Positions 45,635 through 54,190 of a stretch of 64,000 nt of DNA are shown in pieces (the stretch's first letter is position 1; each line of letters opens with the position of its first letter). The DNA is from Streptomyces cinnabarinus (GTDB lineage: Bacteria; Actinomycetota; Actinomycetes; Streptomycetales; Streptomycetaceae). The notes under the pieces are model-generated. The model did no database searches and was not told where the DNA came from. It saw only the letters and a list, made by a program, of their open reading frames with translations. A program made the translations under genes and the position numbers. The stretch is taken from assembly GCF_027270315.1 (NCBI RefSeq), contig NZ_CP114413.1, positions 1,612,001-1,676,000 on the forward strand, written 5' to 3'.

Positions 45635-46294
45635 TCATGCGTCGCGGCGGGCGGGCCGCGGAGCCTGGTAGGCGGGGTCCATTTCCTCGACGGCGCGCAG
45701 GGCGCCGCCCAGGGTCTTCACCAGCAGATCGCGCATGGTGTCGCGGGAGAGTTCGGGGCGGTCTATCCAGTCCAGGGCCGCGCCCTCGACGCTGCACACC
45801 CAGGCCAGCAGGCTCATCCGGGCCAGTGGGGCGATGTCGGTACGGCCGTACGCGCCCTCGGCGATGGTCGCGACGATCGCCTCGCGCACGCCGTCCCGGA
45901 TGCCGTGCACCTCGGTGTCGAAGCCGACGCCGCCGCTGACGATCGTGCGGTAGGCGGCCTGGTTGTGCTCGGCGTAGCGCAGATAGCTGTCGATCGTGCG
46001 GTGGACCCGGTCCACCGGGGGCAGTTCGACGCCGCCCGCCGCGTAGGTGACCAGGTCGGCGACGGAGTCCTCGATGATCGCCAGGTAGTAGCCGCGCTTG
46101 GACTGGAAGTAGTAGTAGATCAGCCCCTTGGCCACATGGGCCTGGCGCGCGATGTCGTCCATGGAGAGCGCGTCATAGGACGTGTCGGCGAACAATCTCC
46201 GCCCGATGGCGATGAGTTCGGCGCGCCGAGCCGCCGATCGCTCGGTGCCGCGCGCCCGGGGCCGGACGACGGCGGCGCGCTGCTGACTGTTCAC
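45635..46294 (-). CDS. TetR-family transcriptional regulator
   Basis: A 219-residue TetR protein with helix-turn-helix at about residues 25-70 (FADTSYDALSMDDIARQAHVAKGLIYYYFQSKRGYYL) and a helical ligand domain. GTG start. It is convergent with the chitinase gene and followed upstream by a small membrane-protein gene in the same direction 77 bases away. The target and ligand are unknown. Confidence 0.92.
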   Translation of the reverse strand: MNSQQRAAVVRPRARGTERSAARRAELIAIGRRLFADTSYDALSMDDIARQAHVAKGLIYYYFQSKRGYYLAIIEDSVADLVTYAAGGVELPPVDRVHRTIDSYLRYAEHNQAAYRTIVSGGVGFDTEVHGIRDGVREAIVATIAEGAYGRTDIAPLARMSLLAWVCSVEGAALDWIDRPELSRDTMRDLLVKTLGGALRAVEEMDPAYQAPRPARRDA

Positions 46295-46371
46295 GTTTCG
46301 ACCCTGGTCTCAAGCGGGCGGCGGGACCTCCGCAGTATGGCAGGTTCGAATATGTGTCAGGTCACATCGGG

Positions 46372-46512
46372 TCAGAGCAGACCGAGCTGGGTCACGAGCA
46401 TCGCGACGACCACGACGAGGGTCCAGCCCAGGACATGTTCGAGGGTCTTCGGACCGTCTTCCTCAGGGCCGCCGGTACGGACCCGGGTGGCGGTGGCTGC
46501 ATTCGTGCTCAT
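46372..46512 (-). CDS. Small single-span membrane protein
   Basis: A 46-residue protein: hydrophilic N-terminus MSTNAATATRVRTGGPEEDG and one C-terminal membrane helix (VLGWTLVVVVAMLVTQLGL). AAGGTGG precedes the ATG at good spacing; the longer open frame upstream is not protein-like. Lies between the TetR gene and a C39-like peptidase, all on the minus strand. Function unknown. Confidence 0.72.
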   Translation of the reverse strand: MSTNAATATRVRTGGPEEDGPKTLEHVLGWTLVVVVAMLVTQLGLL

Positions 46513-46571
46513 CCGTCCACCTTGCCACCGGCCGGGGGTTTTGCGGCCGAGACCTTGGTCACAGGGGACGA

Positions 46572-46594
46572 CCCCCCGGGAAGGCTCCGGGGGG
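46572..46594 (-). terminator. Hairpin after C39-like peptidase gene
   Basis: CCCCCCGG / CCGGGGGG stem of eight base pairs with a seven-base loop, located 16 bases past the peptidase stop on the minus strand. Terminator role inferred from position. Confidence 0.65.
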
Positions 46595-46609
46595 CCGCCG
46601 TACGACGTC

Positions 46610-47974
46610 TCAGCGCACGCCCACCGCGGCGAGCGCCATGCGCTGGCGCATCGAGGGACGGGACGGGAAGTACAGGTAGCAGACGCCTCCGGTGCCCGAG
46701 ACGACCTTACCGCCGGCGTTGTACCGCTTGGTGCGCAGCCAGATGTTCTCCCACTCCCGCCTGAGGTACACACGCCGTACCGCAGCGTTGGTCGGCGAGT
46801 TCGGGTCGTTGGCGATCACGTCGCCCTCGGCGGTGAACCCGATCACGGTCATCAGATGCCCCGAGGTGCCGTAGCCCGCCCCGGTCAGCTCCTCCTTCAG
46901 GAAGGACTGGGACGTTATGGCCGGGATGCCCGCGGCGATGAGGGTCTCCAGGTCGGTCAGCGAGCCGAGCCTGGTGACGACGCCCTGGAGGTCCTTGAAG
47001 GTGGCGGCGTAGGCGGCGTTGAAGGGCCAGTTGCCGCAGCCCTCGTACTGATAGTCAAAGGTGTAGCGGGCCGCGTGGCACACCTGCGGATCGGCGAACG
47101 CCGGGTCGACCCAGGCCAGTTGCTCCGGGGTGAGCCTCCCGCCCCAGTACTCGACGATCATCTGCGAGGAGGTGGGGCTGCACCAGGCCTCGCCGCCGTT
47201 GTCGTACTCGGGGTACTGGCCGATGTGGATCTCCTGCGAGTACCGCGGGACGGCCAGCTCCTGCGCGAGGCCGGGGGTGGAGGCGGGGACGGTGAAGCGG
47301 TCCTCGACATCCGAGCCCATGGCGCCGACCCGCCACACGGTGGGGGTCCGCTTCGTCCCCGGCTTGCGGTAGAGGGTCAGCCGCAGCCGGTAGGAGGTCA
47401 GGCGCAGGCCGGTCGCCGGGTCGTCGATCGCGAAGGTGTCGGTCCAGACCGTGGACCTGTCGTCCGTCTGGTCGTCGACGGAGGTCCGCCTGATGTCCTC
47501 GTCCCCGGCGGCCCAGCGGCCCATCACGTACCAGGGCGTGTCGGTGCCGTCGGAGTAGGTGCCCTTCAGCTCGATCTGGATCCAGGTACCGGCGGGGGTG
47601 TGCGCGTTCCAGGACGCTATGGCCTCGGTCGAGGGCACCGAGAGCCGGTGCACGGGCGAGGTCCAGCTCGCGTACTCCCAGGTGGCGGTGGTGCCGGTGT
47701 GCGGGTCGGTGTAGTCGGCGAGGCCGATCGGCGAGCCGATCACCAGTCCGGGCCGGACCCCGGCCACGGCGCGCGTGCCCTTGGCGGCGCCGGAGCGCCA
47801 GTCGGTGTACGTCGTCCAGGCGCGGTTGTCGATCCGGCGGCTCCCGGCCCGCGCGGGAACGGTGGGGGCACCGCTCGCGGCGACGGCCGGGACGGCGCCG
47901 GCCCCACCCGCCACGGCCGCGGCCACCGCGGCGCTCAGTACGGTTCTGCGGGACGGCTGTTCGGATCTGCTCAT
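46610..47974 (-). CDS. Secreted C39-like cysteine peptidase (Tat substrate)
   Basis: A 454-residue exported protein. The N-terminus SRSEQPSRRTVLSAAVAAAVAGG carries a twin-arginine motif (SRRTVLS). Residues about 60-270 form a beta-rich domain with many Trp/Tyr; residues 270-430 form a C39_2 papain-like domain with catalytic Cys in GGEAWCSPTSSQMIVEYWGG (partly quoted), His in SGHLMTVIGF and Asp in VIANDPNSPT. It may cleave peptides or cell-wall links outside the cell; the target is unknown. ATG before SRSEQ chosen as it opens the Tat signal. Confidence 0.85.
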   Translation of the reverse strand: MSRSEQPSRRTVLSAAVAAAVAGGAGAVPAVAASGAPTVPARAGSRRIDNRAWTTYTDWRSGAAKGTRAVAGVRPGLVIGSPIGLADYTDPHTGTTATWEYASWTSPVHRLSVPSTEAIASWNAHTPAGTWIQIELKGTYSDGTDTPWYVMGRWAAGDEDIRRTSVDDQTDDRSTVWTDTFAIDDPATGLRLTSYRLRLTLYRKPGTKRTPTVWRVGAMGSDVEDRFTVPASTPGLAQELAVPRYSQEIHIGQYPEYDNGGEAWCSPTSSQMIVEYWGGRLTPEQLAWVDPAFADPQVCHAARYTFDYQYEGCGNWPFNAAYAATFKDLQGVVTRLGSLTDLETLIAAGIPAITSQSFLKEELTGAGYGTSGHLMTVIGFTAEGDVIANDPNSPTNAAVRRVYLRREWENIWLRTKRYNAGGKVVSGTGGVCYLYFPSRPSMRQRMALAAVGVR

Positions 47975-48140
47975 GGGCGGAAGACCCCCAGGTGTCCGAG
48001 TCGGGGCAGGTCCAGTGCACGGTGCGTGCGCCAACTATGGACTCAAGGGAAGGCCGCTGCCAGCACTTCGGAGCATGCCGCGGGAGGAATATTGGACTCG
48101 ACCACTGGCATCACCCGAGCGCCGGATCACTAGACTCCCG

Positions 48141-48791
48141 GTGCACACACCACTCACCCCGGGACCCGTCATCCACCAGCTCGCCTCGCGGCTCCACAGC
48201 CTCCCCGCCTCCTGCGGTCCGGTCCGTCTGATCGGGATCGACGGACACGCCGGGTCCGGGAAGTCGACGTTCGCCGGGCGGCTGGCGCGGACGCTGGGCG
48301 ATGCGCCCGTGCTGCGACTGGACGACATCGCCAGCCACGACGAGCTGTTCGACTGGACCGACCGCCTGCTGACCCAGGTGATCGCCCCGCTCTCCCGCGG
48401 CGGGACCGCCCACTACACCCCCTACGACTGGCACACCCGCCGCTTCCGGCCCGCCGTCCCGCTGCCGCCCTCCCCCGTCGTCCTCGTCGAGGGAGTCGGC
48501 GCCGGGCGGCAGGCACTGCGGCCGTATCTGGCCTTCCTGCTCTGGATGGACCTGCCGCGCGCGGAGTCCTGGGCGCGCGGCCGCTCGCGCGACGGCGAGG
48601 AGCAGCGGGAGTTCTGGGACGGCTGGGTCGCGGCGGAACGACGGCACTTCTCGGCGGACCCCTCACGGCCGTTCTCGGATGTCCTGGTAAGGCAGTGTGC
48701 GCAGGGGTACGAGCTGCGTCCCGGGCCTGCCGGGACAGGAGAAACAGACCAGTTCCTCACGCTGAGTGATGGACCGTCCCCAATGTGGTGA
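48141..48791 (+). CDS. Uridine kinase-like P-loop ATPase
   Basis: A 216-residue nucleotide-kinase-like protein. Walker A is GHAGSGKS (residues 35-42); LRLDDI and PPSPVVLVEGVGAG match the uridine kinase/phosphoribulokinase fold. The start is taken as the GTG at 48141, with a TAGACT -10-like box just before it, suggesting a leaderless or nearly leaderless message; this could be a few codons off. No substrate can be given with confidence. Convergent or divergent partners give no hint. Confidence 0.75.
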   Translation: MHTPLTPGPVIHQLASRLHSLPASCGPVRLIGIDGHAGSGKSTFAGRLARTLGDAPVLRLDDIASHDELFDWTDRLLTQVIAPLSRGGTAHYTPYDWHTRRFRPAVPLPPSPVVLVEGVGAGRQALRPYLAFLLWMDLPRAESWARGRSRDGEEQREFWDGWVAAERRHFSADPSRPFSDVLVRQCAQGYELRPGPAGTGETDQFLTLSDGPSPMW

Positions 48792-48840
48792 AGTTGTGAA
48801 GAGCCCCCCACCGGAACTTGCCGGAGTGCCCCAACTCGGC

Positions 48841-48870
48841 TTGACCCAGGGGCCGTACAGGTCTTACGTT
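48841..48870 (+). promoter_or_regulatory. Promoter of a candidate small RNA
   Basis: TTGACC (48841-48846) and TACGTT (48865-48870) at 18-base spacing resemble a principal-sigma-factor promoter. No gene start follows within the next 300 bases, but a hairpin and a terminator do. Start of transcription would be about 48876. Confidence 0.65.
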
Positions 48871-48875
48871 CTCAA

Positions 48876-48943
48876 TGTGCGGTCATCGGAGACCGCCCGA
48901 TAGACGCGAAGCCCCCGGTTGTTCCCCCGTGATCGGGGGCTTC
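48876..48943 (+). ncRNA. Candidate small RNA of about 68 nucleotides
   Basis: Between the kinase-like and AAA genes lies a self-contained unit: a good promoter (48841-48870), a 5' hairpin GCGGTC-ATCGGA-GACCGC (48879-48896), a short single-stranded stretch and a terminator GAAGCCCCCG / CGGGGGCTTC (48908-48943). No ribosome site or open frame of note is present. The layout is that of a small regulatory RNA. I do not recognise it as a named family; 6C RNA was considered but its two C-rich loops are not evident. A leader or attenuator for the gene at 49211 is the alternative. Confidence 0.55.
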
Positions 48944-49210
48944 GTTCTGCCCTCACCCCGTTTTCCGGCCGCCCCGAGGCGGGTTTCGCTCACCCTGGGT
49001 CACCACGTCGTGCGCTCCCCATCTGCTCCCACCTCGCCAAACGACCGGTGCGGCACCCTGGGGCGGGCGACACCACCGCAGGTACGATGCCCTCGGTGCG
49101 ACCTGGACCGTTGCTCCGCGCACCGTTGCAACTCCGGTCCGCGGTACGGCGGTTCGACTCCAGCGGCCGACGGGTGACGGCCCGGCGGCCAACCGACGGG
49201 GGCACGGTTT

Positions 49211-51085
49211 GTGGGGGACGTGATGGACTTCGGCACGCAGGGCCCCGAGGCCCCGGCCGACCTCGCCTGGTTGCGAGGCGTGGACGCCTACACGATGGGC
49301 GCTTATCCGCAGGCGGAGGAGGAGTTCCGCGCCGCGGTGCGGATGGATCCCGGCATGGCCGACGGCTGGCTCGGCCTGCACGCGCTGCGCGTGGACACGA
49401 CGACCGCGCTGCTGCGGATGTTCCGGCACCGGGACCGCTTCGGGGAGCAGCGCGCCCGGCACCGGCGCACGCTCAACTCCTGGTACTGGCTCGGCTGGTG
49501 GGTGCAACCGGTGCTGGAGAGCCCGCGCGATCTGCTGCTCGCGCACGCCTCGCACTGGCTGGACGGCCGGCATGTGCCGGAACTGGACCGGGCCCTCGCC
49601 GGACTGCCACCGGTGGACGCCGACGCCCAGGTCCGCTTCCTGCACGCCTGCCGCGCCTACCTGGTCAAGGACTGGGAACAGCTCGTCCGGCACACCGACC
49701 CCCTGCTCGACGACCCGATGCTCGGCATCGAGGCCGGGCTGTTCGGCGGGATGGCCCGGGTCCGCCTGGAGATGTACGGCCAGGCCGAGCCGCTGCTCTC
49801 CGCGGCCCTGATGCGCTGCCGCAGCGAACAGCCGCAGCGCAAGGAGCTGCGGTACTGGCTGGCGCGGGCCCATGAGGGCACCGGGCGGTCGGCGGCCGCG
49901 CTGCCGCTGTACCGGGCCGTGCACCGCGTGGACCCCGCCTTCATGGACACCTCGGCGCGGCTCGCCGCCATCGCCGAGGGCGACGGGTACGACGAGGCCG
50001 GCGATCTGGCGCCGATCACGCTCACCGGTTTCGGCCAGGACTCCGTGGACGGCCCCGACACGCTCGATCCGCTCTTCGGCGAGGGCCGGGACCTGAAGCT
50101 CTCCGGGCCGGACCTCCCGGCCTCCGGCCCGCTGCCGCCGGTGCCCGACCCCGCCGTGCGGGAGCGGGTGAACTTCGCGGGCCAGCCGCCGCCCGCGGGG
50201 CCGACCGATCCGGTGTTACTCGAGGAGGCGCTCGCCGAACTGGAGCGCATGGTGGGCCTGGAGCCGGTCAAGCGCCAGGTCAAGGCGTTGTCGGCGCAGT
50301 TGAACATGGCCCGGCTGCGGGCCGGGCAGGGGCTTCCGGTCCAGCCGCCCAAACGGCACTTCGTCTTCTCCGGTCCCTCCGGCACCGGCAAGACCACGGT
50401 CGCGCGCATCCTGGGCCGCGTCTTCTACGCCCTGGGGCTGCTCGGCGGCGACCATCTCGTGGAGGCGCAGCGCGCGGATCTGGTCGGTGAGTATCTCGGG
50501 CAGACGGCGGTGAAGGCCAACGAGCTGATCGACTCCGCGCTCGGGGGTGTGCTCTTCGTCGACGAGGCGTATTCGCTGTCCAACTCCGGCTACGGCAAGG
50601 GGGACGCGTACGGCGACGAGGCGCTGCAGGTGCTGTTGAAGCGGGCGGAGGACAACCGGGACCACCTGGTCGTGATCCTCGCCGGGTATCCCGAGGGCAT
50701 GGACCGTCTGCTGGCCGCCAACCCCGGGCTGTCCTCCCGCTTCACCACCCGCGTGGACTTTCCCTCCTACCGGCCCCTGGAACTCACCTCCATCGGAGAG
50801 GTGCTCGCCGGGGAGAACGGCGACGTTTGGGACGAGGAGGCGCTGGACGAGCTGCGGTCCATCGCCGGGCATGTCGTGGACCAGGGGTGGATCGACGAGC
50901 TGGGCAACGGGCGGTTCCTGCGGACGCTGTACGAGAAGAGCTGCGCGTATCGGGACCTGCGGTTGTCGACTTATCCCGGGACGTTGACGCGGGATGACTT
51001 GTCGACATTGCGGCTGCCGGATCTGATGCAGGCGTACGGGGAAGTGTTGTCGGGGCGGGGGCCTCAGGATCCGCCGGGGATGTGA
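49211..51085 (+). CDS. CbxX/CfqX-type AAA ATPase with TPR half (EccA-like)
   Basis: A 624-residue protein: residues 1-280 are TPR-like helices (YPQAEEEFRAAVRMDPGMADGW), 280-350 a Pro/Asp-rich linker, and 350-620 a AAA domain with Walker A GPSGTGKT (388-395), Walker B GVLFVDEAYSL and a sensor region LAGYPEGMDRLLAANPGLSSRF. The build matches EccA of type VII secretion, but no ESX genes are near. It may remodel another protein complex. GTG at 49211 or ATG at 49223 are both possible starts; the latter has GGGGGA close by. Confidence 0.85.
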   Translation: MGDVMDFGTQGPEAPADLAWLRGVDAYTMGAYPQAEEEFRAAVRMDPGMADGWLGLHALRVDTTTALLRMFRHRDRFGEQRARHRRTLNSWYWLGWWVQPVLESPRDLLLAHASHWLDGRHVPELDRALAGLPPVDADAQVRFLHACRAYLVKDWEQLVRHTDPLLDDPMLGIEAGLFGGMARVRLEMYGQAEPLLSAALMRCRSEQPQRKELRYWLARAHEGTGRSAAALPLYRAVHRVDPAFMDTSARLAAIAEGDGYDEAGDLAPITLTGFGQDSVDGPDTLDPLFGEGRDLKLSGPDLPASGPLPPVPDPAVRERVNFAGQPPPAGPTDPVLLEEALAELERMVGLEPVKRQVKALSAQLNMARLRAGQGLPVQPPKRHFVFSGPSGTGKTTVARILGRVFYALGLLGGDHLVEAQRADLVGEYLGQTAVKANELIDSALGGVLFVDEAYSLSNSGYGKGDAYGDEALQVLLKRAEDNRDHLVVILAGYPEGMDRLLAANPGLSSRFTTRVDFPSYRPLELTSIGEVLAGENGDVWDEEALDELRSIAGHVVDQGWIDELGNGRFLRTLYEKSCAYRDLRLSTYPGTLTRDDLSTLRLPDLMQAYGEVLSGRGPQDPPGM

Positions 51086-51155
51086 GGGTCGCCCACTGGG
51101 TCGGTCGCCTCTGATGTTTCGCGACTGCGGGATCGTCGTGGCTTGTCGCGCAGTT

Positions 51156-51181
51156 CCCCGCGCCCCTTCAGGGGCGCGGGG
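51156..51181. repeat. GC-rich palindrome, probable dispersed repeat and terminator
   Basis: CCCCGCGCCCC / GGGGCGCGGGG, 11 base pairs with TTCA loop, preceded by CGTGGCTTGTCGCGCAGTT. From memory, this palindrome and its left flank recur in many intergenic gaps of streptomycete genomes. It lies between the convergent AAA and CBS-domain genes and may end both transcripts. The dispersed nature cannot be tested within this window. Confidence 0.7.
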
Positions 51182-51191
51182 CCACCGCTGG

Positions 51192-52238
51192 CTAGCTCGC
51201 CAGGGCCTGTTTCGGCAGAGCCCTGTGGGCCGGGTCCGTTACCTCGCCCACCAGTAGTTCCAGTACGTCCTCCAGGGCGACCAGGCCCAGGACCTTGCCG
51301 GACGCGTCCGCTACCTGGGCCAGATGTGTCGCCGCCCTGCGCATCACCGTGAGGGCGTCGTCGAGAGGGAGTTCCGGCCTCAGCGTCGTCATGGGGCGCC
51401 AGACCTGCTGGGGCACCGCACGCTCCGAGTCCTCCAGGTCGAGGACGTCCTTCACATGGAGGTAGCCCATGAAGGCGCCCGTGTCGGCGACCACCGGGAA
51501 GCGGGAGTAGCCGGTGCGGGCGGTGAGGTCGACGATCTGGCCGGGGGTGACCGAGGGTGGGACCGTCACCAGGGATTCCCGGCGCAGCAGGACGTCCGTG
51601 ACCGGGCGGGAGCCCAGCTCCAGGGCGTCCTCCAGGCGTTCCTGTTCCTCGGGGTCGAGCAGGCCGGCCTGGCCCGCGTCCTCCACCAGCCGATTGAGCT
51701 GCTCGCTGGTGAAGACCGCCTCGACCTCGTCCTTGGGCTCGACCCGGAAGAGCCGCAGAATGCCCTGGGCGCAGGCGCCGAGGGCGACGGTGAGCGGACG
51801 GCACAGCCGGGCGAAGGCGACCAGGCCGGGGCTGAGCCACAGCGCGGCCTTCTCCGGCGCGGCCATCGCGAGGTTCTTCGGGACCATCTCGCCAATGACG
51901 AGGTGGAAGAAGACGACCGTGGCGAGGGCGATGACGTAGCCCAGCGGGTGGATCATCGCGTGCGGGAGGTGGATCCACTCGAAGAGCGGTTCCAGGATGT
52001 GCGCGACCGTCGGCTCGGCCACCGCGCCCAGGGTCAGTGAGCAGACCGTGATGCCGAACTGGGCCGCCGCCATCATCTGCGGCAGGTGTTCCAGGCCGTA
52101 CAGCACCTGTCGGGCGCGGGCGGTGCCGAGCGGTTCGATCTGGCTGCGGCGGACCGAGACCAGCGCGAACTCGGCGCCGACGAAGAAGCCGTTGGCGAGT
52201 ACCAGCAGCGCGGCGAAGAGGAGTTGGAGCACGCTCAT
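51192..52238 (-). CDS. CNNM/DUF21 CBS-domain membrane protein (second of pair)
   Basis: A 348-residue protein: N-terminal DUF21 membrane domain (four hydrophobic segments in residues 1-150, with ANGFFVGAEFALVSVRRSQ) and two CBS domains (about 205-330). It lacks the C-terminal CorC/HlyC domain that its upstream neighbour has. The family includes CNNM/CorC magnesium-related transporters, often mislabelled haemolysins. Coupled by ATGA overlap to the longer paralogue, suggesting a hetero-complex. Confidence 0.88.
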   Translation of the reverse strand: MSVLQLLFAALLVLANGFFVGAEFALVSVRRSQIEPLGTARARQVLYGLEHLPQMMAAAQFGITVCSLTLGAVAEPTVAHILEPLFEWIHLPHAMIHPLGYVIALATVVFFHLVIGEMVPKNLAMAAPEKAALWLSPGLVAFARLCRPLTVALGACAQGILRLFRVEPKDEVEAVFTSEQLNRLVEDAGQAGLLDPEEQERLEDALELGSRPVTDVLLRRESLVTVPPSVTPGQIVDLTARTGYSRFPVVADTGAFMGYLHVKDVLDLEDSERAVPQQVWRPMTTLRPELPLDDALTVMRRAATHLAQVADASGKVLGLVALEDVLELLVGEVTDPAHRALPKQALAS

Positions 52239-53560
52239 CGGGCTGCCTCCACCACGGGGGCGGTGCGGACCAGGCGCACCCGCTCGGCGCGGTAGTGGCC
52301 GACCTGGCGCACCGAGAGCCGCCAGCCGGGCAGTTCCGCCTTGTCGCCGGGGACCGGGATCCGGCCGAGCAGATCGGCGACCAGACCGGCGACGGTTTCG
52401 TACGGGCCCTCGGGCACGTCGAGTCCTATGCGCTGCAGGATGTCGACCCGGCAGCTGCCGTCGGCGTCCCAGGCGGGCCTGCCGTCCTCGGCCGGGGCCG
52501 CGGCGAGCTCGGGGAGGTCCTTGGCGTCGTGCTCGTCGCGGACCTCGCCGACGATCTCCTCGACGATGTCCTCCAGGGTGACCACGCCCGCGGTGCCGCC
52601 GTACTCGTCGACGACGACCGCGATGGGCTGTTCGCTGCGCAGCCGGGCCAGCAGCGGCCGTACCGGCAGGGTCTCGGGGACCAGCAGGGCGGGGCGGGCG
52701 ATGCGGCCGACGGGGGTGCGCAGCCGGTCGGCGGCCGGGACGGCGAGCGCGTCCTTGAGGTGGACCATGCCGACCACCTCGTCGATCCGCTCCCGGTAGA
52801 CGGGGAAGCGGGACAGGCCGGTGGCGCGGGTCAGGTTGACGACGTCCTCGGCGGTCGCCGACGACTGGAGCGCGCTGACCTTCACCCGCGGCGTCATCAC
52901 ATGCTGCGCGGTCAGCTCGCCGAGCGACAGGGTCCGCACGAACAGGTCGGCGGTGTCCTGCTCCAGGGTGCCGGCCTGGGCGGAGTGGCGGGCCAGGGAG
53001 ACGAGTTCACCGGGGGTGCGGGCGGAGGCCAGCTCCTCGGTGGGCTCGATGCCGAGCGCCCGGACGAGCCGGTTGGCGACGGCGTTCAGCGTGGCGATGA
53101 CCGGCCGGAAGACCCGCGCGAAGAGGTGCTGCGGGCCCGCGACGAACCGCGCGACCTGAAGCGGACGGGACACCGCCCAGTTCTTGGGCACGAGTTCGCC
53201 GATCACCATCTGCACGGCCGAGGCCATCAGCATGCCGACGATGACGGCGACGCCCGAGACGGCTCCCTCGGGAATACCGAGCGCGGTGATCGGGCCGTTC
53301 AGCAGCTCGGCGAGCGCGGGCTCGGCGAGCATGCCGACCACGAGGGAGGTGATGGTGATGCCGAGCTGGGTGCCGGAGAGCTGGAAGGAGAGTTCCTTCA
53401 GCGACTCGACGACCGTACGGGCGCGGCGGTCGCCCTCGGCGGCGGCCTTCTCGGCCTCCGGGCGCTCGACCGTCACCAGGCCGAACTCGGCCGCCACGAA
53501 GAAGCCGTTGGCGAGGATCAGCAGGAATGCCGCGGCAAGCAGCAGCAGGGGGATGGTCAT
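52235..53560 (-). CDS. CNNM/CorC-type CBS-domain membrane protein (first of pair)
   Basis: A 441-residue protein with DUF21 membrane domain (residues 1-180, ANGFFVAAEFGLVTVERPE), two CBS domains (about 215-335, including VMTPRV and VDEYGGTAGVVTLEDIVEEIVGE in part) and the C-terminal transporter-associated CorC/HlyC domain. Likely magnesium or cobalt efflux/regulation, as in CNNM proteins. A terminator separates it from the his operon upstream, so it has its own promoter, and its stop overlaps the start of the next paralogue. Confidence 0.9.
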   Translation of the reverse strand: MTIPLLLLAAAFLLILANGFFVAAEFGLVTVERPEAEKAAAEGDRRARTVVESLKELSFQLSGTQLGITITSLVVGMLAEPALAELLNGPITALGIPEGAVSGVAVIVGMLMASAVQMVIGELVPKNWAVSRPLQVARFVAGPQHLFARVFRPVIATLNAVANRLVRALGIEPTEELASARTPGELVSLARHSAQAGTLEQDTADLFVRTLSLGELTAQHVMTPRVKVSALQSSATAEDVVNLTRATGLSRFPVYRERIDEVVGMVHLKDALAVPAADRLRTPVGRIARPALLVPETLPVRPLLARLRSEQPIAVVVDEYGGTAGVVTLEDIVEEIVGEVRDEHDAKDLPELAAAPAEDGRPAWDADGSCRVDILQRIGLDVPEGPYETVAGLVADLLGRIPVPGDKAELPGWRLSVRQVGHYRAERVRLVRTAPVVEAAR

Positions 53561-53680
53561 GCCGCCGCCTCGATATGTCGGGAGGGGGCGGCGCAGGTAC
53601 TACAGGACGATCCGTCCATCGCTGGAGGGAGTCACTCCTCGGGTAGCAGGGGGCCTCTGAGGACCAGGTGGAACATCAGT

Positions 53681-53709
53681 GGCGGAGGCGCCGGGAAGAC
53701 GCCTCCGCC
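53681..53709 (-). terminator. Terminator of the rib-his operon
   Basis: GGCGGAGGCG / CGCCTCCGCC stem of ten base pairs with a nine-base loop, 25 bases after the stop of the PH-domain gene on the minus strand. It separates that transcript from the CBS-domain genes. Confidence 0.78.
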
Positions 53710-53734
53710 AACAGATTAATCAAGACAGGGCCGC

Positions 53735-54178
53735 CTACGGCAGATCCCTCGTCGTGCGGGCCTCGACGAGCGCTCGCAGCGCGCGGGCGTCGGCGATGGC
53801 CCGCTCCTTGGCGATACCCGGCTGGATGCCGAGCGCGGGCAGGCTGGTGCCGTCGCTGAGGTCGAGGAAGACCCAGGGGTCGCCGGGGCGCAGGTTCACC
53901 TGGAGGATCTCGGCCCAGTCCAGTCGGCGCCTACTGGCGATGTTCACGACGGTGACACCGGAGTCGTCGGCGACGACCTTGACCCGGGCGAGCATGGCCA
54001 GGACGCCGAACATCAGCGCCCCGGTGAGGACGAAGCTCAGGCGCTCGCCGGGACCGAGCTTCTCCAGCAGGAGGGCTACGGCGGTGATGACCACGAAGAT
54101 CGTGACCCCGGCGGTGAGCAGCACGGCACGCGTGCGGCCCGGCCGGAACGTGACGGGAAGGGCGGGCAGTTCAGACAT
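53735..54178 (-). CDS. PH-domain membrane protein
   Basis: A 147-residue protein with two membrane helices (about residues 18-38 and 48-65) followed by a bacterial PH-like domain (VVADDSGVTVVNIASRRRLDWAEILQVNLRPGDPWV in part). This DUF is found next to hisG in actinobacteria. It starts 12 bases after hisG and is the last gene before the terminator. Role unknown. Confidence 0.87.
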   Translation of the reverse strand: MSELPALPVTFRPGRTRAVLLTAGVTIFVVITAVALLLEKLGPGERLSFVLTGALMFGVLAMLARVKVVADDSGVTVVNIASRRRLDWAEILQVNLRPGDPWVFLDLSDGTSLPALGIQPGIAKERAIADARALRALVEARTTRDLP

Positions 54179-54190
54179 GACGTACGGCTC

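Noticed and set aside
49128..49165. tRNA-like T-arm GGTTCGACTCC
   Set aside because: The flanking bases do not form the five-pair T stem, and no acceptor or anticodon stem can be drawn. A similar GGTTCGAGTCC at 33677-33687 lies inside the MocR coding sequence.
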